Shown here: positions 44,568 to 54,722 of the stretch, piece by piece
Position numbering within the stretch: the first letter of the stretch is position 1
Layout: each line of letters opens with the position of its first letter
NCBI GenBank assembly: GCA_018266255.1
Contig: JAFEAT010000001.1
Span: 124,001-188,000, forward strand
Source of the DNA: Cyanobacteria bacterium SZAS-4
Lineage (GTDB): Bacteria; Cyanobacteriota; Vampirovibrionia; Obscuribacterales; Obscuribacteraceae
Length of the DNA stretch: 64,000 nucleotides
Reading direction: 5' to 3'
Translations under genes and position numbers: made by a program
The notes under the pieces: generated by a model
Told to the model about the DNA's origin: nothing
Database searches by the model: none
Seen by the model: the letters and a program-made list of their open reading frames with translations, nothing else

Positions 44568-45410
44568 ATGCAGAGCAGAACCTTTGGACAAACTGGCGAA
44601 TTGGTACCAGTCATTGGGCAAGGTACATGGAAATTTCCAACGGATAAGAACGAATTCGATGGCGCAGTGAAAGCGTTGCGGCAAGGCATTGAACTCGGCA
44701 TGACGCACATCGACACTGCAGAGATGTACAAATCCGAAGAAGTTGTCGGTCAAGCAATTAAAACTCTGCCTCGGGAAAAGCTATTCATTGTCAGTAAGGT
44801 TATGCCGTCTAATGCGACATTCCACGGCACTATCGAAGCATGCGAACAATCTCTGAGAAATCTAGGTGTTGACTATCTTGACTGCTATTTGTTGCACTGG
44901 CGAGGTTCGATTCCGCTGGGTGAAACAATCAGAGGGCTCGAAAAGCTAATCGATGACGGCAAGATCCGTGCAATGGGAGTGAGCAATTTCGACGTCTACG
45001 ACATTGAAGAAGCGCTTGGAATCGCAAAACACCCCATCGCTTGCAACCAAATTCTCTACAACATATTCACGCGGGGTCCAGAGCGTCAGCTTATGCCGCT
45101 CTGCGCAACAAAGAAGATTGCCATCGTAGCCTACACACCATTTGGTGAAAAACGTATTCCAGAAAAAGGCACCGAGGGTGGTGATGTGCTGCATCAAATA
45201 GCAGAGAAGCATGGCACTACAGTACGACAAATTTTGTTGTCGTTCACAGTTCACGACTCAAATGTGTTCACGATTCCCAAAGCAGTAAAGGAACAGCACG
45301 TCACCGAAAACGCAGGTGCTGGCAAGATAACACTTACCGCTGAAGACATCCGAAAGATCGACCAGGCCTTCCCTGCACCGAAGAATCCTGTGTCATTGGA
45401 GATGAACTAG
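44568..45410 (+). CDS. Aldo/keto reductase
   Basis: A 280-residue NADPH-dependent reductase. The catalytic tetrad is Asp and Tyr in DTAEMYKSEEVVGQA, Lys in IVSKVMPSNA and His in DCYLLHWRG. Later GVSNFDVYDIEEA and NQILYN are family motifs. Substrate unassigned. 51 bp before an MFS gene on the same strand, perhaps co-transcribed. Confidence 0.93.
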   Translation: MQSRTFGQTGELVPVIGQGTWKFPTDKNEFDGAVKALRQGIELGMTHIDTAEMYKSEEVVGQAIKTLPREKLFIVSKVMPSNATFHGTIEACEQSLRNLGVDYLDCYLLHWRGSIPLGETIRGLEKLIDDGKIRAMGVSNFDVYDIEEALGIAKHPIACNQILYNIFTRGPERQLMPLCATKKIAIVAYTPFGEKRIPEKGTEGGDVLHQIAEKHGTTVRQILLSFTVHDSNVFTIPKAVKEQHVTENAGAGKITLTAEDIRKIDQAFPAPKNPVSLEMN

Positions 45411-45461
45411 CCTGTATCGCTGCAATAACTGATCCTGTATCACTGGAAAACCTAACATCCA

Positions 45462-46799
45462 ATGAAGAAACCGCGCCTTAGTTTCTGGCAAATCTGGAAC
45501 ATGAATTTCGGATTCTTAGGCATTCAATTTGGATGGGGATTGCAGCTCGCAAATATGAGCGCCATCTACACCAAGCTCGGTGCATCACCCGACAGCATAC
45601 CTATATTATGGTTGGCGGGACCAATCACTGGATTGTTGGTGCAACCTTTGATTGGAGCAATGAGCGACCGCACCTGGAACAAACTCGGTAGACGGAAGCC
45701 GTATTTTCTAGTCGGTGCGATTCTAGCCAGCATCGCTCTCTTCTTCATGCCAGACTCGCCAGCCCTTTGGGTTGCTGCTTCACTGCTATGGATTCTGGAT
45801 GCAAGCATCAACATTAGTATGGAACCATTCCGCGCCTTCGTCTCAGACAAACTGAACAGCGAGCAGAGCACCACCGGGTTCATTATGCAAAGCTTTTTCA
45901 TTGGAATCGGCGCCACTTTGGCGAATGCGCTCCCCCTGATCTTTAGCAATCTGGGCATGAAAGGTCTTGCTTCGAACGGCGTGCCACTAACTGTAGTGTT
46001 GTCATTCAGAATCGGGGCGGCGATGTTTTTGCTATGCGTGTTGTGGACGATATTCTCATCATCAGAGTACCCACCTGACGACATGGAAGAATTCAATCGC
46101 AAACGAGCAGAGAATCCCGGTTTCGGGGGTCTAATCAAAGAGGTAGTTCAAGAAATACCGCAAGCAGTGAAAGAAATGCCTGCGACGATGAAGCAACTTG
46201 CATGGGTTCAAATTTTCACATGGCTTGGACTATTTTGCATGTGGATGTTCTTTGGATTGACCACTGCCTATCATATTTTCAATGCACCATCATCCCAGTC
46301 GGAGCTGTTCGATAAAGGCACTGAATGGGCAGGTTGGTGCTTCGCAATCTATTCGATAGTCTGTTTCGTCGTCGCCTTTGTCTTTCCGAAACTTGCAGCA
46401 AAGACCAGCCGAAAACTCCTGCACGGAGTGTCACTTGTACTTGGCGGTCTCAGCCTTCTATCTATCTACTTCATACACGATCCGTTTACGCTGCAGTTTT
46501 CGATGATAGGCGTCGGCATCGCCTGGGCATCGATCTTATCTATGCCATACGCAATATTAGCTGGCGCCATTCCTGCAGATCGAACCGGCGTCTACATGGG
46601 CGTTTTCAATTTCTTTATCGTCATACCTGAAATTATAGCGTCGCTATGCTTTCAACCGTTGGTGAAAAATGTCTTTCACGACAATCCGCTCTACGTCGTG
46701 ATGATGGGTGGCGCATCACTACTTCTTGCAGCGGCCCTCGTCACCAGAGTCGAGGACAAGGCGCCGAAAACAGCAGGACCAATCGCTACCGGTCACTGA
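45462..46799 (+). CDS. MFS transporter (SLC45/sugar-cation symporter-like)
   Basis: A 445-residue protein with 12 predicted helices. The start [20 protein letters not shown] and [20 protein letters not shown] match the SLC45-type sucrose/maltose symporter branch, including the RRKPY after loop 2-3. A long cytoplasmic loop follows helix 6. Sugar substrate is a family inference. Confidence 0.9.
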   Translation: MKKPRLSFWQIWNMNFGFLGIQFGWGLQLANMSAIYTKLGASPDSIPILWLAGPITGLLVQPLIGAMSDRTWNKLGRRKPYFLVGAILASIALFFMPDSPALWVAASLLWILDASINISMEPFRAFVSDKLNSEQSTTGFIMQSFFIGIGATLANALPLIFSNLGMKGLASNGVPLTVVLSFRIGAAMFLLCVLWTIFSSSEYPPDDMEEFNRKRAENPGFGGLIKEVVQEIPQAVKEMPATMKQLAWVQIFTWLGLFCMWMFFGLTTAYHIFNAPSSQSELFDKGTEWAGWCFAIYSIVCFVVAFVFPKLAAKTSRKLLHGVSLVLGGLSLLSIYFIHDPFTLQFSMIGVGIAWASILSMPYAILAGAIPADRTGVYMGVFNFFIVIPEIIASLCFQPLVKNVFHDNPLYVVMMGGASLLLAAALVTRVEDKAPKTAGPIATGH

Positions 46800-46864
46800 G
46801 AAACACCCATCACTCAGACCATTGCTAAGAACACTGTCGGATCGGTTCTCAGAATATTGTCGAT

Positions 46865-47284
46865 TTAGCCTTCAAAAAATTTCTTGCCGGCGGCGGCAAC
46901 GGCGCAATCTTGTTCGCCAGTTCCGCCACTTACACCCAACGCGCCGACGACTTTTCCATTTCTCAAAAGCGGCACACCGCCTCCGAAAATCATGATTTTG
47001 CCGTCATTGGAATTTTGGATGCCGTAAAACTGTTTTCCAGGTTGGGACTCTTTGCCCAGTGCTTCGGTGGTTATGTCAAAACAGCGAGCGGTGAATGCTT
47101 TGTTGATCGAGATATTGATGCTGCCGAGCCATGCATTATCCATTCTGATGTGGGCGACCAAATTTCCGCCTGCGTCGACTACCGCTACGTTCATCGGCTG
47201 TTTGATATCGAGCGCTTTTCGCTCGCAGATGTCGATAACTGCGCGTGCTTCAGCCAACGAGATAGTTTCGATTGTATTGGTCAT
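46865..47284 (-). CDS. GlcG/HbpS family heme-binding-like protein
   Basis: A 139-residue protein of PF03928: TISLAEARAVIDICERKAL, NVAVVDAGGNLVAHIRMD, TARCFDITTEALG and FGGGVPLLRNGKVVGALGVSGG. These proteins form octamers and may bind heme or corrinoids. ATG 47284 follows GAGG at 7 bp; the ATG at 47296 is less likely. Confidence 0.9.
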   Translation of the reverse strand: MTNTIETISLAEARAVIDICERKALDIKQPMNVAVVDAGGNLVAHIRMDNAWLGSINISINKAFTARCFDITTEALGKESQPGKQFYGIQNSNDGKIMIFGGGVPLLRNGKVVGALGVSGGTGEQDCAVAAAGKKFFEG

Positions 47285-47383
47285 TTGATGCCTCATTAAT
47301 TAGGATGGACTGGAACGGTTACACAATTCGACCGATGCTGATTTGATTGACAAATATACCGGGTATTAATTTGCTTCACCACC

Positions 47384-48349
47384 TCAACTGTTACTTATTT
47401 GCTTCACAACTTCGGCGATGCCAAAAACAACTCTGGCCAAGCTGTCATAGTCGACTTTTTCAGGAGTATCTTCTTTCGTGTGATAGTGCGGATATCGGTA
47501 AAACGCCGTGTCCGTAATCATTAGAGCCGGGTAGTCGTACTTCCAAAACGCCGCATGATCTGAGTAAGCAACGCCGCGAATTGATTCAGGAACCGCAACT
47601 TTTTCGCATGGAAACGGAGTAGCACTTCTGAATAATTTGGTAAATCGATTGAGCAGCCGACGCGATTTCATGTTCGAAACGAAAGCAATGAAATCGCCTT
47701 GCTTGGGATAAACCAGTCCGAACACATCATGTGGAAAACTCTGACTGCCAGCCACATCTGAGTAGTATCCCATCGTTTCGAGAGAGAGCATTGCGATCAC
47801 TTTTTCTGCACGTTCGTGGCACACCGCTGCATATTGTTGAGCGCCCCAATCTTCTGTTCCAAAAAATGGAGGCTCTTCGTTCGTGAAAGCAACAAAGCGA
47901 ATGGTGCGATCAGATTCGAATTTCGAAAGCAGGCGCGCCAGCTCTAGTAGACTGGCAACGCCGCTGCCGTTGTCATTCGCAGCGGGACAGTCATACACAG
48001 AATCGTAGTGTGCGCCAAGCACGATAATTTCCTGCGGATTCTTTTTACCTTTCACTTCTGCAATCAGATTTCGAGTGCAGACTTTATTCATCACAGTGGT
48101 ATTACCAGCGCCACCAACGGATGTTGACACATGTGCCATAAAATCTTGCTGACTGCGAGTGTAGTTATACTCAGACAGACAGTAATCGATGTACTGCGCT
48201 GCCTTTTCGAGCCCGGCAGGGTTGCTGGTCAAGCTCCTTGCACCAATCGATCCCGCCAGCATCAAAATATGCGCTCGCAATTTCGCGCTGATAAGATTTT
48301 CTCCGGCGCTCAAAGGAGCAAGCGACTCACGTCGAGATTTCGGTGCCAT
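47384..48349 (-). CDS. M28 family zinc peptidase
   Basis: A 321-residue aminopeptidase-type protein. Zinc ligands are in [12 protein letters not shown] (His), [10 protein letters not shown] (bridging Asp), NEEPPFFG (Glu pair), SLETMGYY (Glu) and the late [13 protein letters not shown] (His). No signal peptide is evident. ATG 48349 has GAGG 9 bp upstream; it overlaps the RidA stop by 23 bp. Confidence 0.9.
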   Translation of the reverse strand: MAPKSRRESLAPLSAGENLISAKLRAHILMLAGSIGARSLTSNPAGLEKAAQYIDYCLSEYNYTRSQQDFMAHVSTSVGGAGNTTVMNKVCTRNLIAEVKGKKNPQEIIVLGAHYDSVYDCPAANDNGSGVASLLELARLLSKFESDRTIRFVAFTNEEPPFFGTEDWGAQQYAAVCHERAEKVIAMLSLETMGYYSDVAGSQSFPHDVFGLVYPKQGDFIAFVSNMKSRRLLNRFTKLFRSATPFPCEKVAVPESIRGVAYSDHAAFWKYDYPALMITDTAFYRYPHYHTKEDTPEKVDYDSLARVVFGIAEVVKQISNS

Positions 48350-48731
48350 CAACAATTGCCTCAGCTTCTATTTCGACCAAAATATCCGGAGAAATCAATT
48401 TGGAAACTTCGACCATCGACGTCACCGGTCGAATGTCACGGAAGAACTCACCATGAGCTTTTCCGATGTCTTCCCATTTAGCAATATCGACCACATAAAT
48501 GCGCGTTCTTACTACATCTGAAAGTTTGCCGCCAACTGCATTTATTGCAGCCTCGATATTCTTCAAGATCTGAATCGTCTGTTTGTATGGGTCGCCGATT
48601 CCGACGAGATTTCCATCGATGTCTGTTGCCGTAGTTCCAGAGACATGAATGGTATGACCGACTCGAACAGCTCTAGAATAGCCAACGATCGGCTCCCACT
48701 TAGTTCCTGTTGAGTAATTGTGTCGCTTCAT
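48327..48731 (-). CDS. ridA: RidA family protein (reactive enamine/imine deaminase)
   Basis: A 134-residue trimeric RidA fold: [39 protein letters not shown] with the Arg in VVRTRIYV, and [11 protein letters not shown]. The conserved Arg that binds substrate carboxylate is present. Removes reactive enamines from PLP enzymes. Overlaps the downstream peptidase. Confidence 0.92.
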   Translation of the reverse strand: MKRHNYSTGTKWEPIVGYSRAVRVGHTIHVSGTTATDIDGNLVGIGDPYKQTIQILKNIEAAINAVGGKLSDVVRTRIYVVDIAKWEDIGKAHGEFFRDIRPVTSMVEVSKLISPDILVEIEAEAIVDGTEIST

Positions 48732-48839
48732 TTGCTGCCTTTAACATTGTTCGGCTTCGAGCATCGCAGCACTAGCCAAGCGAAAGTAACGCAACAAATT
48801 ATAGATGTCGAAGACGTCCAAAATTTTCTCAGTGAAGAT

Positions 48840-48859
48840 TTCGCAAAAGATTTTGCGAA
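48840..48859. repeat. Perfect 20-bp inverted repeat
   Basis: TTCGCAAAAGATTTTGCGAA, 9-bp arms around GA, between ridA and the downstream membrane protein gene stop on the minus strand. It is not followed by a U-run, so more like an operator or a transcript-end hairpin than a classic terminator. Confidence 0.6.
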
Positions 48860-48873
48860 CTATCTTCTGCGGT

Positions 48874-49317
48874 CTATTTCTTGCGACCGATCTGCGCGAC
48901 AGCAGCAGCTGCCAACCCGCCCAAAACATAGAGCCCAACAGTTGTAACAGCCGTAGCGGTAGTCTTTTTGGTCAAAAGCGCTGCGTCTTTTCCGAGCCCT
49001 ACCTTCTCAGGCACGGTGACTGCTCCCACTCCTGCCATCAAGCCCAGATTAATGCCTTTTAGCCATGGGGAAATACCTGGTTTAGCGCCAACGCCGCTGA
49101 ACATGATTGCATTAGAAACGATATCTGTAACCAGCGCGTACTTCTTCAGGGTTTCGCCTGTTGGCGGCTCGATCCCGAAAGCAGACATGACTTTGGAAAC
49201 ACTTCTCATGCCGAGGATATCTAACCGGGGTGCATTCGGCTTCGACTTACGGACCAGTTCATGAGCCACAGTGAGCGCGCAAGCGCCAGCGAGTCCATTA
49301 ATCAAAGCTCTAATCAT
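48874..49317 (-). CDS. Small membrane protein of unknown function
   Basis: A 147-residue protein with an N-terminal hydrophobic helix (MIRALINGLAGACALTVAHE), a middle amphipathic segment and two C-terminal Gly/Ala-rich helices. The lone motif SVSKVMSAFGIEPPTGETL is not familiar to me. GGAAG precedes the ATG. No clear link to its neighbours. Confidence 0.6.
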   Translation of the reverse strand: MIRALINGLAGACALTVAHELVRKSKPNAPRLDILGMRSVSKVMSAFGIEPPTGETLKKYALVTDIVSNAIMFSGVGAKPGISPWLKGINLGLMAGVGAVTVPEKVGLGKDAALLTKKTTATAVTTVGLYVLGGLAAAAVAQIGRKK

Positions 49318-49464
49318 CTTTTTTTACTTCCAGATTGGGGCACACTTTCGAGACGAGGACGATAGGCGAAAGTTTCTGGTCATATCTTATCGCTTGACTA
49401 TACGTTTCGCCCTTCACCCCTTAATATACGATGAAAACGGAAGATCGATTCCAACCGAGTCGAC

Positions 49465-50760
49465 TCATAACTGCGGGAAAATCAGAAGCGAAAGCCACAA
49501 CCCGACAGACGATACTAAAAGCAGTATCGGCGTAATGACCAAGCCGATTTTGAAAAACTCTAAAGCACTCAAGTCTTCACCCTTTTTCCGTGCCGTCGAA
49601 ATGACCAACATCGTCGCTAGTGAACCAGCCACGGTCAAGTTCGGACCCAGATTGCAACCAAGGAGCGCGCCATATTGTGCGGCTGTTGAGGCATGGGAGT
49701 GAGTGAGCACGGAGACAGCCAGCAAGGCCATCGGAATATTGTTTATCACATTGCTTCCCAGCCCTGCACCAAATGCAGTGGCGACGATCTGCCGAAACGG
49801 ATCACTCCCAAGCATGTTCAGCTGCGTAGCAGCGAACTCAGACAAACCCAGATTCTCGACTCCTCGAATTACAACGAAAAGCCCAGCCACAAAGGGAAAC
49901 AAGGACCAAGGCATGTCCTTAGAAAGAATGGTAAAGTCAAGCTGCCGGCGCACCAATCCGACTGCACCAAGTAGTGCACAACCGATCAAAGCGATGACAT
50001 AAGGCTGCACATGAAAAATCGCTCCAGCGAAATAGCCTATCAAAACCAGCAGAAACACTATCAATGATGCGCGAAAATAAACAGAATCTTTGACCGCCGA
50101 ATTAGGCTCAGGGAGCTCGCTTGCATCGAACGTTGGCGGCAGTTCCTTGCGAAAAATAAATTGCAGCAACAATAAATTCGCCACCAGCGCAAAAATTTGA
50201 GGGATGAACATCAGTAAAGTAAATCGAGCGAAGTCATAATGGAACGCGCTCTGGAAGAGCAAGTTAGTCAAATTGCTGACTGGTAACAAGAGCGATCCAG
50301 TGTTCGACACAAACACGCAAGCCACCAGAAAAGGTGTCGACTTCAAGTTCAGATGCCTGACAAATGACAGAACTACAGGAGTTAAAATAATCGCCGTCGT
50401 ATCGAGCGACAGCAAAGCAGTCGTCACTCCGCCTAGCAAGAACACGTTCAGATAGAGCGTCTTACCGCTTCCTCGCGACATTCTCGTTGTGTGCAATGCT
50501 GCCCATTCAAAAAATCCAGCTTTGTCCAACAACCCAGAAAAAAGACAAAGTGCGAAGAGGAAAATCAGAACACTCGAACCGTCCGAGATTGTTTGAACGG
50601 CCTGGGAGACATTTTCCAAGCCCAGCAAAAGCATTAAAGAGCCGCCCAGCACAGTGGCCCAGGATTCGTCCATTCCACGCGGTTTTGTCAAAACCAAAAT
50701 AAGGGTGAAAACGAATACCGAGAGTGTAACGATCAGGTGAAGGTTTGCGGGGATTTCCAT
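49465..50760 (-). CDS. ArsB/NhaD-type ion transporter
   Basis: A 431-residue polytopic protein of the ion transporter superfamily (COG1055): TTALLSLDTTAIILTPVVL, VSNTGSLLLPVSNLTNLL, SNVINNIPMALLA and LLGCNLGPNLTVAGSLATML are characteristic repeats. Likely an arsenite or Na+/H+ exporter. No ars genes are nearby. The ATG at 50760 is used; a GTG at 50781 in the same frame is an alternative. Confidence 0.85.
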   Translation of the reverse strand: MEIPANLHLIVTLSVFVFTLILVLTKPRGMDESWATVLGGSLMLLLGLENVSQAVQTISDGSSVLIFLFALCLFSGLLDKAGFFEWAALHTTRMSRGSGKTLYLNVFLLGGVTTALLSLDTTAIILTPVVLSFVRHLNLKSTPFLVACVFVSNTGSLLLPVSNLTNLLFQSAFHYDFARFTLLMFIPQIFALVANLLLLQFIFRKELPPTFDASELPEPNSAVKDSVYFRASLIVFLLVLIGYFAGAIFHVQPYVIALIGCALLGAVGLVRRQLDFTILSKDMPWSLFPFVAGLFVVIRGVENLGLSEFAATQLNMLGSDPFRQIVATAFGAGLGSNVINNIPMALLAVSVLTHSHASTAAQYGALLGCNLGPNLTVAGSLATMLVISTARKKGEDLSALEFFKIGLVITPILLLVSSVGLWLSLLIFPQL

Positions 50761-50896
50761 AACTACTCGCGAAACCTCCACAAAATATCACCAAGATGAG
50801 GCAGACTGCAAACTGTTCCAAGTTGTCACAGTACGACCTGCAACGCGGCGGTTTTTGGCTGTCTTTGCGATAATAACTGAGACCGATAGGGAATCT

Positions 50897-51541
50897 ATGA
50901 ACGAAATTCAGTACATAAACTGGTGGATTGGCGAGAATCGCACCAGAGAATCAAAAGATTTGAACATCGGCGGAGTTACCGTTCGGGTCAACAAAGATGT
51001 CTTCACGCCCGACCCGGCGATGACGAATTCCTCGCTGATTTTGTTGAAGAGTTTGCCTGATTTGGAAGGCAAGTCAGTGCTTGATCTCGGCACAGGCTGC
51101 GGAATTCTGGCAGTTTACGCGGCTCTGAACGGAGCATCGAGAGTAACCGCAGTAGATATCGATCCGAACGCTGTTGCAAATGCTTCCGAAAATGTTCAGC
51201 GACTCGGTTTAGAAAATGTCGTTGAAGTTGTTCAAACAAATTTGTTCGATGGACTGACAAAAAAATACGATCTGATCATCGCTAACTTGCCAATTCTCGG
51301 AGCAGTTTGGAACGACTTGACTGGACCTGTATCCAAAGTCTATGAGCGTGTCTTGAGCGAGTACAATCGCTATTTGGAGCAACCAAATGGGCGCGTCCTG
51401 ATGGGCTTTGCTTCTTTTGGCGACCTTGATACCATTCTGGGAATGATTTCGTCGGCTCCACATTTAGTGGCAAAATTTTCCGAACAAAAATTCGGAGTTG
51501 AATGGGACGTATTTGAGTTCGGTGCCTGGGCGGAAGACTGA
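50897..51541 (+). CDS. SAM-dependent methyltransferase (HemK/small-domain type)
   Basis: A 214-residue protein. SAM-binding motif VLDLGTGCGILAVYAAL, then AVDIDPNAVANASENVQRLG, and IIANLPIL in the NPPY position, where the second Pro/Tyr is altered. So it resembles N-methyltransferases of HemK/RsmC type with an atypical motif IV. ATG 50897 follows AGGGA. Substrate unknown. Confidence 0.82.
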   Translation: MNEIQYINWWIGENRTRESKDLNIGGVTVRVNKDVFTPDPAMTNSSLILLKSLPDLEGKSVLDLGTGCGILAVYAALNGASRVTAVDIDPNAVANASENVQRLGLENVVEVVQTNLFDGLTKKYDLIIANLPILGAVWNDLTGPVSKVYERVLSEYNRYLEQPNGRVLMGFASFGDLDTILGMISSAPHLVAKFSEQKFGVEWDVFEFGAWAED

Positions 51542-51543
51542 GA

Positions 51544-52065
51544 CTACAATCCTTCCAGGAAGCGCTGTTCGTAGATCTCGCCGTAAGAGAACTGACCTTC
51601 GATGCACTTGTTCTCACGCAGACGAAGAATAGTCTTCTGCGCGCGCGATGAGATGTACGGGTTCTCGTCTTCGCAAAGACTCTCGAGCAAATCCAAAGCC
51701 AGATTATGATTCTCCGCCATTGAATAGCGAACATCTGGCGATTCGTCTCTGAGCATATAGCGCAAGACATCTGCAGGCGTGTTGGGATTCTCCGTAACCG
51801 CTGCCCTGATGTCTGAGTTCTGATGCATCGACAGCTTGACCAGCGTATGCGGCTCTGCGCGCCGATGCTCGGCTAAGCGTTCAAGCAAGAAGTCCGGCAG
51901 AACATCGCACAGTTCATGCAGAACATCTCCAGCAGTGGTCGGGTTGTGCACAAGGGCCCAATGGATCTTGTTGGGGCTCTCGGATATAGGCTCGCCATCA
52001 GAGTCTTTGTTCATAGTTTTTATAATCCGTGGAAAATGTAGTACGGAGCGGGTTCGTCGAGACAT
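51544..52065 (-). CDS. Leucine-rich repeat variant (LRV) protein
   Basis: A 173-residue protein with short helical repeats near residues 35-145 of the type DIRAAVTENPNTPADVLRYM, DVRYSMAENHNLALDLLESL and NPYISSRAQKTI. These are LRV/HEAT-like repeats for protein binding. The ATG at 52065 (AAGGAA upstream) is chosen. It is clearly related to the divergent gene at 52425 (same CEDENPY(I/V)..RAQ...I ending). Confidence 0.75.
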   Translation of the reverse strand: MSRRTRSVLHFPRIIKTMNKDSDGEPISESPNKIHWALVHNPTTAGDVLHELCDVLPDFLLERLAEHRRAEPHTLVKLSMHQNSDIRAAVTENPNTPADVLRYMLRDESPDVRYSMAENHNLALDLLESLCEDENPYISSRAQKTILRLRENKCIEGQFSYGEIYEQRFLEGL

Positions 52066-52424
52066 GTTTCCTTCTACTACCATACCGAAAATAGGCGCCC
52101 AGTGGTGTTAGGGAAGACCTTATTTCTATAGGGGATCTCTTGAATCCTGTCGCCATCAGCGAAAGACAACTGAAGGTTAGTCCGAGACATTGTGAGATCT
52201 TGTCTACAAGCCAAAATGGTTCCGATAATGAGCTGCACAAAGCGATAAAAGCGCCTGAGAAACCAGCGAACGGGAATTACCTATACTGATATATAGGCGT
52301 TCCTAACCGGCACTGGATTACATTTCGGTAATAATTGTTATTAGACCGGCAAAGGCTCATTGCGATTCAAGGCATAAAACTCGAGGCAGCACCTGCTGGA
52401 TGATCCAGTGAAGCGCTGAAGCCC
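52066..52424. promoter_or_regulatory. Divergent promoter region between two LRV paralogues
   Basis: No gene. An inverted repeat CCTATA-N6-TATAGG lies at 52280-52297, near the middle; it is a candidate operator shared by the two paralogues. The region is otherwise unremarkable. Confidence 0.5.
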
Positions 52425-52988
52425 ATGACTGAAACAGAAGAGCAGGATTACGACTTATCGTTCGCGTACTGTTTCCGTTGGGATAGCCATGAAGCGCACA
52501 TAAGGGAGGCATTGAAAGTGTTGTTGTTCAACAGCGTGACAGAAAAGACCGGACCGAAGCCGGGCGAAAGAGATGCGAAGAAAGCAGTCCAAGAAGAAGC
52601 TGCGCGAATTAGATGGTTGCTGGCAATCAATCCCAACACACCTCCGCCTGTGTTGGAACATTTGGCACGCGATCAATCTGCAAGTTTGCTCGAACGTATT
52701 GCGGAGAATCCTAGAACCCATGTGACGACACTGGCCAAACTCTCTACCCATGCGCACTCGCAGGTTAGGGCTTCGGTAGCGGAAAACCCAACGCTGTCGA
52801 TCAAAACAATATGGCGTTTGGCAAAAGATGAAAATCCAGACGTCAGGCACAGACTGGCAGAGAGCTACACAGTACCAGTCGCCGTGCTGAGAGTTCTTTG
52901 CGAAGACGAGAACCCATACGTGGCATTCCGTGCCCAGTGCACAATGCAGCGCATTCTCGCAGAAGTTAACCACCTCCGATCTGCCTAA
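52425..52988 (+). CDS. Leucine-rich repeat variant (LRV) protein, paralogue of 51544
   Basis: A 187-residue protein with the same repeats: IRWLLAINPNTPPPVLEHLA, LLERIAENPRTHVTTLAKL, VRASVAENPTLSIKTIWRLA, DVRHRLAESYTVPVAVLRVL and NPYVAFRAQCTM. So about five LRV units. The N-terminal ~55 residues differ from the paralogue. Divergent arrangement suggests an inverted duplication followed by drift. Confidence 0.75.
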   Translation: MTETEEQDYDLSFAYCFRWDSHEAHIREALKVLLFNSVTEKTGPKPGERDAKKAVQEEAARIRWLLAINPNTPPPVLEHLARDQSASLLERIAENPRTHVTTLAKLSTHAHSQVRASVAENPTLSIKTIWRLAKDENPDVRHRLAESYTVPVAVLRVLCEDENPYVAFRAQCTMQRILAEVNHLRSA

Positions 52989-53005
52989 AATCGAATCCGA
53001 ACTGC

Positions 53006-53824
53006 CTAGATAAACGACTTCGTCCGGGCGCGCAGCATGCGGTTTAATTCTGCCTGGATTTGCCCCTCGACATATCGAGTGTGGTGCTTGGCTGTGTCTT
53101 CCAGCGCATCGCGGTCTTTGTGCGATTCATTCCAGGCTGTCGGTTTGATCATCGTCATTTTCCACTTCACCGGCAATGAACCGAGATTGGCTGGGAATGG
53201 GAACCATGGAAAGAAGGGAGTAATAGGAAACGAAGGCAACTTCAACAGCTTCGACAAATTTTCCACGTTGAGCAACGTGGGCGAGGCTTCGTCGCAGCCG
53301 ATCGTAGCCATCGGATAGATTGTCACACCAGCTTCAATTGCTGGCAACAAACGCGTCCAATCGAACTCGCGAACACGATAACGTTCCGAGAACGGCTTGC
53401 CCGTTGCAGTTAAACCCTCCGGAAAAATCGCTACCAGTTCCCCTTTCGAGATCAAATACTTCAAGTTGGTCGAAGACCATGGCACGAAACCGAGTTGCAC
53501 TAAATAGGAGTGAATGCGCTCATCCTCAATCCAATCCATGTCTGCCACTATCGTCAGGCGTCTTGGATTCTCTTTGCTCATTAGTGCGTACATGAGCATG
53601 AACGCGGGCCACGGAATTAAACCGTTGGAATTGCCGACGATGATTGCCGCACCCTCTGTTGGCAGCAAATCCAAACCAGTGAACTGAACTCGCCACCAAT
53701 CCTTATACAAGAATTGTATGAACGGCTCGACTTTCGCCAGACGGCTAATGTCGAAACCGAAGTAGTTGTCGCAATCTTTTGTGCTTTCGATGTAATTGCG
53801 ATAAGCGGTAGCGAATCGTGACAC
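53006..53824 (-). CDS. PlsC-like acyltransferase paralogue lacking catalytic His and Asp
   Basis: A 272-residue protein related to the upstream acyltransferase. GTG 53824 with AGGAG upstream is chosen because it avoids a 47-bp overlap. Where the active paralogue has GNHSGLLPLDGAM, this one has GNSNGLIPWPAFM: the catalytic His and Asp are both replaced. The later FPEGLTATGKPF substrate motif is retained. Probably catalytically inactive or altered, and may work as a partner of the active enzyme. Confidence 0.8.
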   Translation of the reverse strand: MSRFATAYRNYIESTKDCDNYFGFDISRLAKVEPFIQFLYKDWWRVQFTGLDLLPTEGAAIIVGNSNGLIPWPAFMLMYALMSKENPRRLTIVADMDWIEDERIHSYLVQLGFVPWSSTNLKYLISKGELVAIFPEGLTATGKPFSERYRVREFDWTRLLPAIEAGVTIYPMATIGCDEASPTLLNVENLSKLLKLPSFPITPFFPWFPFPANLGSLPVKWKMTMIKPTAWNESHKDRDALEDTAKHHTRYVEGQIQAELNRMLRARTKSFI

Positions 53825-53837
53825 TCTGCTGCTCCTG

Positions 53838-54722
53838 CTATTTGTCGTCTGGATCCCAGCCCGTGAACAACGACTTGCGCTCACGCAAGAGCTTGTTCAG
53901 ATCGCGCTGAATGTCGTATTGAATTTCTCTGGCGATTTGCAGCACTAACTTTCTATCGTTAGCCTTTTCAGGCGGATATCCGAGATCGATCGGTTTGTGA
54001 ACGTTAATCAACCAGTGCACAGGCAAAGGAATAAACATATGCGGAAAAGGCATCCACGGAAAGGCGGTTGTGACCGGGAAGAAGGGCATCTTCAACAATC
54101 GCCCTACCCCTTTGAGATTGACAAAATTTGGAAAAATCTCGTCACCGCCGACGGTGGCAACAGGAATAATCTTTGTCTGCGTCGAAATGGCCAGTTGAAC
54201 GAAACCAGGATGAAAATCCAACAGTCTGTATCTCTCTGGAAACGCTTTGCCTACGCCGCGCAAACCTTCAGGATACACTCCAACTAGTTCTTCTCGCGCA
54301 AGGAGCTTCTGAGCGTTTTCGAGCGTTGCCCGCACTTGACCGGTCTCTTGAATCCACTCACCGACACCCGGAAGGGTGGTGAACCAGTCAGTGACGAGAT
54401 AGCGAACGCGTCTCGGCGACTTGTGCGCGTTGCACATGGCGATTGTGATCATCGCGCCATCAAGTGGCAGCAAACCTGAGTGATTTCCGACCAGAATGGC
54501 ACGTTCCTGCTCAGGGATGTTTTCGATGCCGCGACAATCAACCTTGAAATAATCTTCATAGCAAAAACGGAAGAACGGCTCCCAGCGCGCGAATGTTTCG
54601 AGCTTATAGCCAAATTCATCGTCGAGACCCTGGTACCGACTGAAGTAGCTGGGATTTCTCTTCTCTAGTGCTTTGAGCGGGTTGATTAAACCTAGCGTTT
54701 TAAGATTCGTCCAAGTAGCCAT
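53838..54722 (-). CDS. Lysophospholipid acyltransferase (PlsC family)
   Basis: A 294-residue protein with GNHSGLLPLDGAM (His/Asp catalytic pair), a SPRRVRYLVTDWF region and VYPEGLRGVGKAF (acceptor motif). Transfers acyl chains to lysophospholipid or a related glycerolipid at the membrane; the family is common in Actinobacteria and others. It is translated 13 bp before the inactive-looking paralogue. Confidence 0.88.
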   Translation of the reverse strand: MATWTNLKTLGLINPLKALEKRNPSYFSRYQGLDDEFGYKLETFARWEPFFRFCYEDYFKVDCRGIENIPEQERAILVGNHSGLLPLDGAMITIAMCNAHKSPRRVRYLVTDWFTTLPGVGEWIQETGQVRATLENAQKLLAREELVGVYPEGLRGVGKAFPERYRLLDFHPGFVQLAISTQTKIIPVATVGGDEIFPNFVNLKGVGRLLKMPFFPVTTAFPWMPFPHMFIPLPVHWLINVHKPIDLGYPPEKANDRKLVLQIAREIQYDIQRDLNKLLRERKSLFTGWDPDDK

